Source: Pseudomonas sp. LFM046
Lineage (GTDB): Bacteria; Pseudomonadota; Gammaproteobacteria; Pseudomonadales; Pseudomonadaceae
NCBI RefSeq assembly: GCF_000949385.2
Contig: NZ_JYKO02000001.1
Span: forward strand, 3,542,769-3,606,768
Reading direction: 5' to 3'
Length of the DNA stretch: 64,000 nucleotides
The position numbers and the translations under genes were made by a program. Below the pieces are notes generated by a model that did not search any database, was not told the origin of the DNA, and saw only the letters and a program-made list of their open reading frames with translations. Shown here one piece after another: positions 48,900 through 57,337 of the stretch (the first letter of the stretch is position 1; each line of letters begins with the position of its first letter).

Positions 48900-48915
48900 A
48901 TTACAACTTTGTCAG
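48900..48915 (-). promoter_or_regulatory. CopR-box match upstream of copR
   Basis: On the minus strand the sequence reads CTGACA-AAGTT-GTAAT. I recall the P. aeruginosa CopR site as CTGACA-N5-GTAAT, which this matches fully. It lies 60 bp before the copR start, suggesting copper-responsive autoregulation. Confidence 0.65.
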
Positions 48916-48974
48916 CTTGCCCCCTGCACCCTGCCGGCGCGGTATAAAGCAGCTGCCCAAGCCATGAGCCCACC

Positions 48975-49655
48975 ATGAAGCTACTGATAGTCGAAGACGA
49001 ACCCAAGACCGGCCAGTTCCTGCGCCAGGGCATGGCCGAAGCCGGCCTGGACGCCGACCTGGCCACCGATGGCTTGAGCGGCCGCGACCTGGCCCTTTCC
49101 GGCACCTACGACCTGATCATCCTCGACGTGATGCTCCCCGGCCTCGATGGCTGGCAGGTGCTGCGCAGTCTGCGCGATGCCGGACTGCACGTTCCCGTGC
49201 TTTTTCTCACCGCGCGAGACGCCGTGGAAGAACGCGTCCACGGCCTGGAACTGGGCGCGGACGACTACCTGGTCAAGCCCTTCGCCTTCGCCGAACTCCT
49301 CGCCCGCGTACGCACCCTGCTCCGCCGTGGCGCGGCAGCCCCGCAGGAAACCAGCCTGGAACTGGCCGACCTGCGCCTGGACCTGCTGAGCCGGAAAGTC
49401 GAGCGCAGCGGCCAGCGCATCGACCTCACCGCCAAGGAGTTCGCCCTGCTTGAATTCCTGCTGCGCCGCCAGGGCGAAGTGCTGCCCAAGACCCTGATCG
49501 CCGCGCAGGTGTGGGACATGCACTTCGACAGCGACACCAACGTCATCGAAGTCGCCGTCCGCCGCCTGCGCGCCAAGCTGGACGACGACTTCCCCACCAA
49601 ACTGATCCATACCGTGCGCGGCATGGGCTACGTGCTGGAGGCGCGGGAAGGCTGA
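48975..49655 (+). CDS. copR: Copper-responsive response regulator CopR
   Basis: A 226-residue OmpR-type response regulator. The receiver domain has E7, D8 and phospho-acceptor D51 ([14 protein letters not shown]), with FLTARD and LVKPF as switch residues. The winged helix includes [20 protein letters not shown] and the recognition segment [17 protein letters not shown], as in the Cop/Cus/Sil family. The ATG at 48975 starts the standard [16 protein letters not shown]. The stop shares one base with the copS start. A CopR-box sequence lies upstream. The copper role is assigned from family similarity and this site. Confidence 0.9.
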   Translation: MKLLIVEDEPKTGQFLRQGMAEAGLDADLATDGLSGRDLALSGTYDLIILDVMLPGLDGWQVLRSLRDAGLHVPVLFLTARDAVEERVHGLELGADDYLVKPFAFAELLARVRTLLRRGAAAPQETSLELADLRLDLLSRKVERSGQRIDLTAKEFALLEFLLRRQGEVLPKTLIAAQVWDMHFDSDTNVIEVAVRRLRAKLDDDFPTKLIHTVRGMGYVLEAREG

Positions 49656-51004
49656 TGCGAGGACTTTCCCTGACCACCCGCCTCGGCCTGCTGTTCGCCG
49701 CCTGCACGGCCACCGTATCCCTGCTCGCCGGCCTGCTGTTCAGCCGCGCCAGCGAGGCGCATTTCGTCGAACTGGACCTGCAGTTGCTGGAAATCCGCAC
49801 GGAGGCCTTCCGTGCCCTGGTTCAAGAGGTGGACAGCCCGGCCACCCTGGCGCCACGGCTGGAGTCCCTGCAGACCGAACTGCGGTTGCATCCGGACCTT
49901 GCCCTGCGCCTGGAAAGTCGCGACGGCCAGTACTGGTTCAACAGCGCCGACGGCCTCCGCGCCCCGGGACGCGACGGCCTGCACGACTGGCAGCAGGACG
50001 GCACGGACTACCGCGTCTATGGCGCGCCGCTGCGACCGGGGGATGCGGATTCGCCGCGTATCACCCTGGCCCTGGATATCACCCATCACCAGCACTTCCT
50101 CGAACGCATGCAGCGCCTGATCTGGCTGACGGTGGGGCTTTCCGCCCTGGCCACCGCCCTGCTGGGCGCCTGGGCGGCCCGCAGCGGTCTACGCCCGTTG
50201 CGCCGCATGGCTGACGTGGCCGCCGGGGTGTCCGCCAATTCCCTGACCACCCGCCTGGATGAGAACGACGTCCCCCGCGAACTGGTGGACCTGGTGCGCA
50301 CCTTGAACGCCATGCTGGGGCGGCTGGACGACGCCTTCCAGCGGCTCTCGGCCTTCTCCGCCGATATCGCCCATGAACTGCGTACGCCGCTGTCCAACCT
50401 GCTCACCCAGACCCAGGTGATCCTCAGCCAGGACCGCGCCATGGACGAGTACCGCGAGGCCCTGCACTCCAACCTGGAGGAACTCCAGCAACTGGCGCAG
50501 ATGGTGGGTGACATGCTGTTCCTGGCCAAGGCCGAGCACGGACTGCTGGCCACCCGCCGCGAGCCCCTGGAGCTGGCCGCAGAGCTGGACGCCCTTCTGG
50601 ACTACTTCAGCCCCCTGGCCGAGGACCGTGGCGTGGTCATGAGCCGCCGAGGCGAGGCGCGCCTGTCCGCCGACCGTGGCCTGTTGCAGCGCGCCCTCTC
50701 CAATTTGCTGGACAACGCCCTGCGCTTCACACCGGCAGGCGGCCGAATCGAGCTGAACCTGAGCAGCGACAGCCACGGCCTGCGCCTGACCGTCGCCAAC
50801 AGCGGCGAGACCATTCCTGCAGAGCTGCTGCCGCGGCTGTTCGACCGCTTCTTCCGCGCCGACCCGGCCCGCCGCGAAGGCCGCGAGCACGCTGGCCTCG
50901 GCCTGGCCATCACCCGCTCCATCGTCCGTGCCCACGGCGGCGAGATCCGCTGCGAGTCAGGCGGAGGTTGGACGCGCTTCATCATCGATTTCCCCTCGGC
51001 CTGA
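49655..51004 (+). CDS. copS: Heavy-metal sensor histidine kinase CopS
   Basis: A 449-residue sensor kinase of the CusS/CopS type. TM1 (LGLLFAACTATVSLLAGLLF) and TM2 (LIWLTVGLSALATALLGAWAA) enclose a periplasmic sensor of about 130 residues. HAMP, the H-box DIAHELRTPLSNLLTQTQ with the phospho-His, the N-box LLDNALRFTPAGG, and GREHAGLGLAITRSIVRAHGG follow. The start ATG at 49655 overlaps the copR stop by one base, so copRS is one operon. It ends at a hairpin/T-run at 51061-51090. It probably senses periplasmic Cu(I). Confidence 0.9.
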   Translation: MRGLSLTTRLGLLFAACTATVSLLAGLLFSRASEAHFVELDLQLLEIRTEAFRALVQEVDSPATLAPRLESLQTELRLHPDLALRLESRDGQYWFNSADGLRAPGRDGLHDWQQDGTDYRVYGAPLRPGDADSPRITLALDITHHQHFLERMQRLIWLTVGLSALATALLGAWAARSGLRPLRRMADVAAGVSANSLTTRLDENDVPRELVDLVRTLNAMLGRLDDAFQRLSAFSADIAHELRTPLSNLLTQTQVILSQDRAMDEYREALHSNLEELQQLAQMVGDMLFLAKAEHGLLATRREPLELAAELDALLDYFSPLAEDRGVVMSRRGEARLSADRGLLQRALSNLLDNALRFTPAGGRIELNLSSDSHGLRLTVANSGETIPAELLPRLFDRFFRADPARREGREHAGLGLAITRSIVRAHGGEIRCESGGGWTRFIIDFPSA

Positions 51005-51020
51005 GCGGCCGAGGTTGGGC

Positions 51021-51049
51021 GTTGCGGTGGGCTGAAGCCCACCCTACGG
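51021..51049. repeat. Short GTGGGCTGAAGCCCAC-type palindrome after copS
   Basis: GGTGGGCTGAAGCCCACC followed by CTACGG, a small copy of the dispersed palindrome. An almost identical copy lies at 63286-63308. Confidence 0.8.
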
Positions 51050-51060
51050 ATACTGCAATG

Positions 51061-51090
51061 AAAAGGCGCGCCAGAGGGCGCGCCTTTTTT
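51061..51090. terminator. Bidirectional terminator between copS and uppP
   Basis: AAAAGGCGCGCC-AGAG-GGCGCGCCTTTT is a perfect 12-bp stem with runs of A and T at the ends. It serves both convergent genes. Confidence 0.92.
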
Positions 51091-51104
51091 GTGTCCGGGG
51101 TGGA

Positions 51105-51935
51105 TCAACCCTGGGCGGTGGACCAGTCGATCAGGCCGAACTGCCAGGTCGCCAGGATCAGCAGGCCAAAGCCGATGCGGTACCACGCGAAGGCTGCGTA
51201 GCTGTGGCTGCCGATGAACTTCAGCAGGCTGCGCACGGCGATCATGGCGAAGATGAAGGACACCACGAAGCCCAGGCCGAACACCGGCAAGTCGCTGGGC
51301 TGGAACAGGTGGCGGTACTTGTACCCCGAGTAGACGGCCGCGCCGACCATGGTGGGCATGGCGAGGAAGAAGGAGAACTCGGTCGCTGCCTTGCGCGACA
51401 GGCCGAACAGCAGGCCGCCGATGATGGTGGCGCCGGAGCGCGAGGTGCCCGGCACCAGCGCCAGGCACTGGGCACAGCCGACCTTGAGGGCATGCTTCCA
51501 GGTCATCTCGTCGACGGTTTCAGCCTGAATCCGGTGCGCTCGCTGCTCGGCCCAGAGCATGACCACACCGCCCACCACCAGGGCGCTGGCCACCGTGATC
51601 GGGTTGAACAGGTAGTGGTGGATCAGATCAGCGAAGGCGACGCCGAGTATCACCGCCGGGAAGAAGGCCACCAGCAGGTTCACGGTAAAGCGCTGGGCGC
51701 TGCGCTGGGTCGGCAGGCCGACCACGACCTCGAAGATCTTTCGGCGAAATTCCCAGACCACGGCGAGGATCGCCGCCAGTTGGATGATGATGTTGAAGGC
51801 GATGGCTCGCTCGCCGGTGAAGCCCAGCACGTCGGCCACGACGATCTGGTGCCCGGTACTGGAGATCGGCAGGAACTCCGTCAGGCCCTCGACAATGCCC
51901 AGAACGATAACCTGAATGGCCGTCCATAAATCCAT
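51105..51935 (-). CDS. uppP: Undecaprenyl-diphosphate phosphatase
   Basis: A 276-residue inner-membrane protein with about eight segments that dephosphorylates undecaprenyl diphosphate for lipid carrier recycling in cell-wall synthesis; it is also linked to bacitracin resistance. [17 protein letters not shown] near residues 16-32 is the conserved catalytic region, and [16 protein letters not shown] near 159-174 is the second. The ATG at 51935 is standard ([17 protein letters not shown]) with GGGGGAAAG upstream. It is a single gene, divergent from pnuC. Confidence 0.95.
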   Translation of the reverse strand: MDLWTAIQVIVLGIVEGLTEFLPISSTGHQIVVADVLGFTGERAIAFNIIIQLAAILAVVWEFRRKIFEVVVGLPTQRSAQRFTVNLLVAFFPAVILGVAFADLIHHYLFNPITVASALVVGGVVMLWAEQRAHRIQAETVDEMTWKHALKVGCAQCLALVPGTSRSGATIIGGLLFGLSRKAATEFSFFLAMPTMVGAAVYSGYKYRHLFQPSDLPVFGLGFVVSFIFAMIAVRSLLKFIGSHSYAAFAWYRIGFGLLILATWQFGLIDWSTAQG

Positions 51936-52230
51936 CGAAACTTTCCCCCGAGCGCGCTCTTCAGGCGCTTTTTAATTCGAATGTGCAGATGGCTGGCACC
52001 GCATTTGTGCCGATGGGCGATGAGACCGGAGTGCCAGCGGGCGGGTTCCGGGACAGACGAACCGTCAGCGTTGTCCCGGAGCGCCGAAATGCTAACAGAG
52101 AGCCATCTGGAAATCGCAACTCAGCCAACGGCTGATTGAGAAAAACCCCGCATATCCGGGTGTAGCCACGCCCAGCCGAATCGGGTGCGAGCCGCTACAA
52201 TCGGCGGTTTTCTTTCATGGGATTGGCAAA
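51936..52230. other. Gene-free divergent region uppP/pnuC with structured segment
   Basis: No ORF is supported. CCGGGACA at 52048-52055 and TGTCCCGG at 52072-52079 pair around an inner GACG/CGTC hairpin, making a nested stem. The rest has no clear promoter. It contains AAAAACCCCGCATATCCGGG close to pnuC, which could form a weak hairpin. Confidence 0.5.
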
Positions 52231-52797
52231 GTGTCTCCGCTCGAACTCGTCGCCGCCGCCCTGGGCGTGCTGGCCGTCTGGCTCACCGTCAGGCAAAACC
52301 CCTGGTGCTGGCCGATCGGCCTGATCATGGTGCTGATGTACAGCTGGATCTTCTTCGAGGTGAAGCTGTACTCGGACATGCTCCTGCAACTGGTCTACGC
52401 CGTCCTGCAGCTGTACGGCTGGTGGCAATGGACCCGGGGCGGCCGCCAGCACGACGGCCGGGAGGTCAGTCGCCTGGGCTCCGCACCGCTGGGACTGGGC
52501 CTGCTGGCCGGCGCCGCCGGTAGCCTGCTGTTGGGATACGGCATGGCAACCTGGACCGACGCCGCTGCGCCCTGGCTGGACGCGGCGCTCACCGCCTTCA
52601 GCCTCGTCGCCCAGTTCTGGATGGCGCAGAAGCGCGTGGAGTGCTGGCTGCTCTGGATAGTCGTGGACGTCCTGTTCGTGCTGCTGTTCCTCGACAAGGC
52701 CCTGTACCTGACCGCCGCCCTCTATGGGCTGTTCACCCTGCTGGCCGTGCAGGGGTGGCGCTCCTGGCGACGCGACCTGGAACCGACAACCGCATGA
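52231..52797 (+). CDS. pnuC: Nicotinamide riboside/mononucleotide transporter PnuC
   Basis: A 188-residue PnuC-type carrier with about seven hydrophobic segments. QNPWCWPIGLIMVLMYSWIFFEVKLYSDM (in parts near 22-50) and LQLVYAVLQLYGWWQW are the diagnostic conserved segments, and CWLLWIVVDVLFVLLF lies near the end. It brings in nicotinamide riboside or a close relative by facilitated diffusion. No ATG fits, so the GTG at 52231 is the chosen start. The stop overlaps the next start by 4 bp (ATGA), linking import with phosphorylation by the neighbouring kinase. Confidence 0.93.
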   Translation: MSPLELVAAALGVLAVWLTVRQNPWCWPIGLIMVLMYSWIFFEVKLYSDMLLQLVYAVLQLYGWWQWTRGGRQHDGREVSRLGSAPLGLGLLAGAAGSLLLGYGMATWTDAAAPWLDAALTAFSLVAQFWMAQKRVECWLLWIVVDVLFVLLFLDKALYLTAALYGLFTLLAVQGWRSWRRDLEPTTA

Positions 52798-53342
52798 ACG
52801 TACTGGTGCTGACAGGGCCGGAGTCCAGCGGCAAGAGCTGGCTGGGCGCCGCCATTCAGGCGGAATTCGGCGGCCTGCTGGTGGGCGAATACGTTCGCCA
52901 CTTCATCGACCGCGAGCAGCGCGACACCTGCTATGCGGACATTCCGGCCATCGCCCGTGGCCAGTTGGAGTGGGAAGACCGCGCCCGCGCCACGGCGCCC
53001 GAGCTGCTGATCCTGGATACCCACCTGCTCAGCAACATCCTCTGGAGCCGCAAGCTGTTCGGCGATTGCCCCAATTGGCTGGAAAGCGAGCTCCTGGCCC
53101 GTCGCTACGACCTGCACCTGCTTCTCAGCCCGCTGGACGTCGAGTGGGTGAGCGACGGCCAACGCTGCCAGCCGGAGCTGGCCGAGCGTCAGGCCTTCTT
53201 CGACGATTGCCGGGCTTGGCTGGACAGCACCGGCCAGGTCTACGAAGTGGTCGAGGGGGACAGGGAGTCGCGCCGCCGGCACGTGCTGCAGCGGATTGCG
53301 CGCTGGCTGCATCGGCCGCTCCCCGCTGGATCGGAGGCATGA
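52794..53342 (+). CDS. NadR-type nicotinamide riboside kinase (AAA ATPase)
   Basis: A 182-residue P-loop protein matching the C-terminal ribosylnicotinamide kinase domain of NadR. Walker A is GPESSGKSW at residues 8-16, EYVRHFIDRE near 33-42 and LILDTHLLSNILW near 73-85 are similar to NadR kinases, and the end is basic (RRRHVLQRIARWLH). It lacks the regulator and adenylyltransferase domains of E. coli NadR. It should trap imported nicotinamide riboside as the mononucleotide. It is translationally coupled to pnuC. Confidence 0.85.
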   Translation: MNVLVLTGPESSGKSWLGAAIQAEFGGLLVGEYVRHFIDREQRDTCYADIPAIARGQLEWEDRARATAPELLILDTHLLSNILWSRKLFGDCPNWLESELLARRYDLHLLLSPLDVEWVSDGQRCQPELAERQAFFDDCRAWLDSTGQVYEVVEGDRESRRRHVLQRIARWLHRPLPAGSEA

Positions 53343-53427
53343 CGCCCGACAAGGTCGGCGCTCAGGCCCCTCTAGACGGAGAAGAAACCTGCAATCCGCA
53401 GGATCGGGTTGAGCGACGCGTTACCCA

Positions 53428-54750
53428 TCACGACTGCACTTCCGCCGGCAGGTCGATCCGCACCCGCAGGCCGCCCAGGGGGCTGTCCTGCAGGTTCAGG
53501 CTGCCGCCCCAGGCTTCGACCATGTCCCGCACGATGCCAAGGCCCAAGCCATGGCCCGCCACCTGCTCATCCAGCCGCGCACCACGGCCGATGACTGCTT
53601 CGCGCTGGTCTTCGGCAATGCCCGGGCCGTCGTCGTCCACCATCAGGCTATAGCCCCCCTCCCCGCCCCGAATGCTCAGGTTGACCTGGGTTTCCGCCCA
53701 TTTGCAGGCGTTGTCCAGCAGGTTGCCCAGTAGTTCCAGCAGGTCCTCCCGGTCCCAAGGCAGGCGCAGGCCCTCGGGGGCGTCCCAGTCCAGATCGAGG
53801 TCCCGGTCGTGGATCATTGCGAGAGTCGAGAACAGGCCCGGTAGTTCCTCGGCGCAGTCGAAGTGCGCCCCCGGCAGGGCTTCGCCGGCCAGGCGCGCGC
53901 GGCCCAGTTCGCGGCCGAGGCGCTGTTCGATCTGCTCCAGTTGCTCCTGCAGGGTCGTACGCAGTTCCGGACAGCCACGCATCTCCTCGCGGTCGGCCAG
54001 GCTGACCAGGACCGCCAGGGGCGTCTTCAGGGCATGCCCGAGGTTGCCCAGGGCATGGCGGGAACGCCGGAGCGTGTCTTCGGTATGGCTGAGCAGATGG
54101 TTGACCTGCGCCACCAGGGGCTCCAGTTCCGCAGGAACACGGCTATCCAGTTCGCTGCGCTGCCCCTGCTGCAACTGGGCGATCTGCTGGCGAACCTCCT
54201 CCAGCGGGCGCAGCGCCCGGCGCACGGTCAGGCGTTGCAGGGCGAGGATCAGCAGCAATCCGGCCACGCCCAGGCCGAACCCTGTCCAGCGCACGCGGCG
54301 GAAGCTGTCCAGCACGGGGGTGTAGTCCTGGGCCACGGCGATCCGCACCTGATGGCCGAATCGGCGGTACTCGCCGCGCCAGGCCAGCAATTGCTGGTTA
54401 TCCGGCCCCGGCAGCAGACCAGGCGCCAGGCCCTTCTGCGACGGCATCGCCAGTTCGGCATCCCAGAGGGAACGCGAGCGCCAGAGCCCGTCGCCCAGAT
54501 CGATGAGGAAGTAGCGACCGGAAAAAGGCTGTTGGTGGGCCGGGTTGATGCGCTTCTCGTCCAGCTGGATGCCAGTGGGGCCGCGAACCAGCGCGCCCAG
54601 CAGCAGTTCAGCTTCACTGCGCAGGCCTTCGGCCAGGTAGCGGCGCAATCCCAGGTCGAACAGCCAGAGGCTAGTCTGCGCCAACACTAGCCCCACCAGC
54701 AGCAGGACGCCCACCAGCCCCAGGCTGAGCCGGCGCTGGATCGACCTCAT
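53428..54750 (-). CDS. PhoQ-like sensor histidine kinase
   Basis: A 440-residue sensor kinase. TM1 ([21 protein letters not shown]) and TM2 ([17 protein letters not shown]) enclose a sensor of about 125 residues. After HAMP, the dimerisation H-box is [21 protein letters not shown], the PhoQ-type sequence. The ATP domain has [15 protein letters not shown] and [18 protein letters not shown]. The start ATG at 54750 overlaps the response-regulator stop by 4 bp. It ends a four-gene operon with two PepSY genes. The signal is probably a cation or envelope stress, inferred only from family and neighbours. Confidence 0.88.
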   Translation of the reverse strand: MRSIQRRLSLGLVGVLLLVGLVLAQTSLWLFDLGLRRYLAEGLRSEAELLLGALVRGPTGIQLDEKRINPAHQQPFSGRYFLIDLGDGLWRSRSLWDAELAMPSQKGLAPGLLPGPDNQQLLAWRGEYRRFGHQVRIAVAQDYTPVLDSFRRVRWTGFGLGVAGLLLILALQRLTVRRALRPLEEVRQQIAQLQQGQRSELDSRVPAELEPLVAQVNHLLSHTEDTLRRSRHALGNLGHALKTPLAVLVSLADREEMRGCPELRTTLQEQLEQIEQRLGRELGRARLAGEALPGAHFDCAEELPGLFSTLAMIHDRDLDLDWDAPEGLRLPWDREDLLELLGNLLDNACKWAETQVNLSIRGGEGGYSLMVDDDGPGIAEDQREAVIGRGARLDEQVAGHGLGLGIVRDMVEAWGGSLNLQDSPLGGLRVRIDLPAEVQS

Positions 54751-55415
54751 CGGCCCTCACCGGTGAAGCGGTAGCCCTGGCCACGGCGCGTCTCGATCAC
54801 CTCGCGGCCCAGCTTGCGCCGCAAGCGGTTGACGTGGACCTCGATCACGTTGGAGTCCCGCTCGGTCTCGCCATCGTAGAGGTGCTCGGCCAGGTGGCTC
54901 TTCGACAGAAGCTGGCCGGGATGCAGCATGAAATAACGCAGCAGGCGGAATTCGGCGGCGGTCAGCTCCACTTCCTCGCCATTGCGATTGACGCATTGAC
55001 GACCCTCGTCCAACTGCAAACCCGCCGCTTCCAATTGCGGCTGGTTGGCCAGGCCATGGGCACGGCGCAGCAGCGCCTGGATGCGCAAGGACAGCTCCTC
55101 GGGGTGGAAGGGTTTGGTGAGGTAATCGTCGGCACCGGCCTTGAGGCCGTCGATGCGTTCGGCCCACGAGTCCCGCGCGGTCAGTACCAGCACCGGCGTT
55201 GCCAGGCCGCCGGCGCGCCATTCCCGCAACACGTCGAGTCCGGGTTTGCCGGGGAGGCCCAGGTCCAGAATGATCAGGTCGTAGGGTTCGCTCGCGCCCT
55301 GGTGCAATGCGTCCCGGCCATCGGCCAGCCAGTCCACGGCGTAGCCTTGGCGACCCAGGCTGTGGGTCAACTCATCGGCCAGGGGTACATGATCCTCTAC
55401 CAGCAGCAACCGCAT
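54747..55415 (-). CDS. OmpR/PhoP-like response regulator
   Basis: A 222-residue OmpR-family regulator. The receiver has acidic E7/D8 and phospho-acceptor D51 ([15 protein letters not shown]); a winged helix follows from about 125, with [20 protein letters not shown] and [17 protein letters not shown]. It resembles PhoP/PmrA/QseB-type regulators. Start and stop overlap neighbours by 1 and 4 bp. Tandem CTTAA-type half-sites at 56112-56138, in front of the first gene of this operon, are a possible target, which would make the operon autoregulated. Confidence 0.9.
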   Translation of the reverse strand: MRLLLVEDHVPLADELTHSLGRQGYAVDWLADGRDALHQGASEPYDLIILDLGLPGKPGLDVLREWRAGGLATPVLVLTARDSWAERIDGLKAGADDYLTKPFHPEELSLRIQALLRRAHGLANQPQLEAAGLQLDEGRQCVNRNGEEVELTAAEFRLLRYFMLHPGQLLSKSHLAEHLYDGETERDSNVIEVHVNRLRRKLGREVIETRRGQGYRFTGEGR

Positions 55416-55729
55416 CAGTCGTCTTCCTCGTCCTTCAGAATGCGCCCGTTACGGGCATCCAGCTCCAGCTCACGCACCGTTCCATCCGCGGTGACCAGCT
55501 CCACCTCGTAAATGTAGACGTCGTCCTCTTCCTCCAGCTCGGCCTCAAGCAGGCGCGCCCCGGGGTAGTGCCCCAGGGCGCTGCGCAGGAGTTGTTCGAG
55601 GGGCAGGATGACGCCCGCCTCCCGGAGTTTCAGGGCCTCATCCTGGTCGAGGTCCCTGGCCACCGCTTCAAGGGTGAAGATGGCCAGGACCAAGGCGACA
55701 ATTCCGCTGTATCGAAAAATCCAGCGCAT
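55415..55729 (-). CDS. PepSY-domain protein, second copy
   Basis: A 104-residue exported PepSY protein. A signal sequence ([20 protein letters not shown]) leads into [21 protein letters not shown]. The PepSY core is [34 protein letters not shown], split here around 70-104. It is about half identical to the gene upstream by eye ([31 protein letters not shown]), so the pair looks like a tandem duplication. Its ATG shares one base with the preceding stop. A role in sensing or modulating the adjacent sensor kinase is plausible, as with PepSY proteins of other two-component operons. Confidence 0.82.
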   Translation of the reverse strand: MRWIFRYSGIVALVLAIFTLEAVARDLDQDEALKLREAGVILPLEQLLRSALGHYPGARLLEAELEEEDDVYIYEVELVTADGTVRELELDARNGRILKDEEDD

Positions 55730-56055
55730 CAGTCGTCCTGGTGATCCTTGAGGATCTGTCCATTGGTGGCATCGAGTTCGAGGTCCCACTGCACGCCCTG
55801 GGCGTCACGCATTTCGACCTGATAGACGTGCCGGCCGTATTCCTCTTCCAACTCGGTTTCATGGATGGTGGCGCCCGGGTGCTTGGCCAGGGCTGCGGCG
55901 TTGAGCTTCTCGAACGACTGGATGGTGCCGGCGTCCCGCAGCTTCAGGGCTTCGTCCGGGCCGAGATCGCGCGCTTCGGCGACACCCGCCGTGACGAAGA
56001 GGGTGGCCAGTGTGGCGAGGGTGGCGATGGCAAACAGGGTGGGAAGATTCTTCAT
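55729..56055 (-). CDS. PepSY-domain protein, first copy
   Basis: A 108-residue exported PepSY protein. The signal peptide (LFAIATLATLATLFVTAGVAEA) ends near residue 28, then RDLGPDEALKLRDAG and the PepSY core HVYQVEMRDAQGVQWDLELD, NGQILKDHQDD. The ATG at 56055 has CAAGGAGACGGACC upstream, a strong ribosome site, and this is the first gene of the operon. Its acidic C-terminus (KDHQDD) recalls the divalent-cation-binding ends of PepSY proteins, but this is inference. It is divergent from the patatin gene with a shared 170-bp control region. Confidence 0.82.
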   Translation of the reverse strand: MKNLPTLFAIATLATLATLFVTAGVAEARDLGPDEALKLRDAGTIQSFEKLNAAALAKHPGATIHETELEEEYGRHVYQVEMRDAQGVQWDLELDATNGQILKDHQDD

Positions 56056-56111
56056 GGTCCGTCTCCTTGGGAGCTTGCGTGTTTTCGATGGGCTCAACAT
56101 ACCGGCGACGA

Positions 56112-56138
56112 CTTAACTCAAGCTGAATTCGCCTTAAG
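56112..56138. promoter_or_regulatory. Tandem CTTAA-type half-sites, candidate response-regulator box
   Basis: On the plus strand CTTAAC-TCAAG-CTGAAT is followed by TCGC-CTTAAG. The first pair fits the PmrA-type YTTAAK-N5-YTTAAK pattern with single mismatches, and the third half-site is a perfect CTTAAG. It lies 57 bp before the first PepSY gene and 88 bp before the patatin gene, so either promoter could be controlled. Confidence 0.55.
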
Positions 56139-56225
56139 ACTTGGGAAGAATCATTCATGCCCTGAAGCAACTTGGCCCTGACTCGGGCGCCACTATAATC
56201 GCTGCCCTGCCTTCAGGAGAGCCGC

Positions 56226-57305
56226 ATGAGCGCCATCCAGATCAAGTTTCCCGCCCTGACGCTGCGTGCCGGACGCCGCGCGCTGACGCGCATACGCGAG
56301 CACGGCCTCGCACCCGCCGATGTGGGCATCCTGCCCGGCGCTGCTGGCGGCCCCAAGGCCCTGGGCATCCAGGGTCTGGATCTGGCGCTGTTCGGGGACT
56401 GGTTGCCGCGCGCGCCACGGGAAAGGGCGCTGATCGGCGCATCCATCGGCTCCTGGCGCTTCGCCAGTGCCTGCCTGCCGGACCCCGCCGCCAGCATCCG
56501 CCGCCTGGGTGATCTCTACACCAGCCAGCGCTTCCCCAAGGGCGTGACCATGGCGGAAGTCAGCCGGCTCTGCGGCCTGATGCTGGACGACCTGCTCCAG
56601 GGCCAGGATGCCCAAGTCCTGGCCAATCCGAACTACCGCCTGAATGTGGTGGTGGTGAAGAGCCATGGCCTGCTCGCCCATGACCGACGCAGCGCCCTGG
56701 GCCTGGGGTTGTCGTCGGTGATCGGCAGCAACCTGCTGGGCCGCCCGCATCTGGCCAGACACTTCGAGCGCGTCATCCTTCACGACGCCCGCCAGCCGCC
56801 GCCCCTCGCACCGCTCTCCGACTTTCCCTCACGCTTCCACGCGCTGGACCCGGGCAATCTGCGCCATGCCCTCCTCGCCTCCGGCTCGATCCCCATGGTG
56901 ATGGAAGGGGTGCGCGACATCCCCGGCGCCGGCCCCGGCACCTACCGCGATGGCGGCCTGCTCGACTATCACCTGGACCTGCCCTACAACGCTGGCGGCG
57001 TGGTGCTCTACCCGCACTTCACGGACAAGGTGGTGCCCGGCTGGTTCGACAAGGGCCTGCCCTGGCGCAAAGGCGATGCCGAGCGCCTTCAGGACGTTCT
57101 GCTGATCTCCCCGTCCCGCGAATACCTGGAGACCCTGCCCCACGGCAAACTGCCCGACCGAAAGGACTTCAAGCGCTATCTGGGCGACGACACCGGCCGT
57201 GAGCGATACTGGCGCAAGGCCATGAGCGAGAGCCAGCGCCTCGGGGACGAATTCCTCGAACTGGCGGACAACGGCAAGCTCGGAGAACGCCTACAGAACC
57301 TCTGA
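56226..57305 (+). CDS. Patatin-like phospholipase family protein
   Basis: A 359-residue patatin-type hydrolase. The oxyanion-hole glycine cluster is GILPGAAGGPKALG near residues 34-47, the nucleophile elbow is GASIGSW with S73, and the catalytic Asp is in YRDGGLLDYHLD. There is no signal peptide, so it acts in the cytoplasm or reaches its target by another route. Family members are phospholipases or esterases; substrate unknown. The ATG at 56226 has AGGAGAGCCGC upstream. It is followed 32 bp later by a second hydrolase on the same strand. Confidence 0.88.
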   Translation: MSAIQIKFPALTLRAGRRALTRIREHGLAPADVGILPGAAGGPKALGIQGLDLALFGDWLPRAPRERALIGASIGSWRFASACLPDPAASIRRLGDLYTSQRFPKGVTMAEVSRLCGLMLDDLLQGQDAQVLANPNYRLNVVVVKSHGLLAHDRRSALGLGLSSVIGSNLLGRPHLARHFERVILHDARQPPPLAPLSDFPSRFHALDPGNLRHALLASGSIPMVMEGVRDIPGAGPGTYRDGGLLDYHLDLPYNAGGVVLYPHFTDKVVPGWFDKGLPWRKGDAERLQDVLLISPSREYLETLPHGKLPDRKDFKRYLGDDTGRERYWRKAMSESQRLGDEFLELADNGKLGERLQNL

Positions 57306-57337
57306 TCGTCGGCACAGGAAGCCAAGGGAGTACAGGG

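Noticed and set aside
48814..48974. preQ1 riboswitch ahead of queF
   Set aside because: I looked for a short H-type pseudoknot with an A-rich tail upstream of both queF and queD and found none. The region upstream of queF is shared with the copR promoter.
52090..52230. NAD- or nicotinamide-type riboswitch ahead of pnuC
   Set aside because: No conserved aptamer motif could be recognised; the hairpins present are generic.
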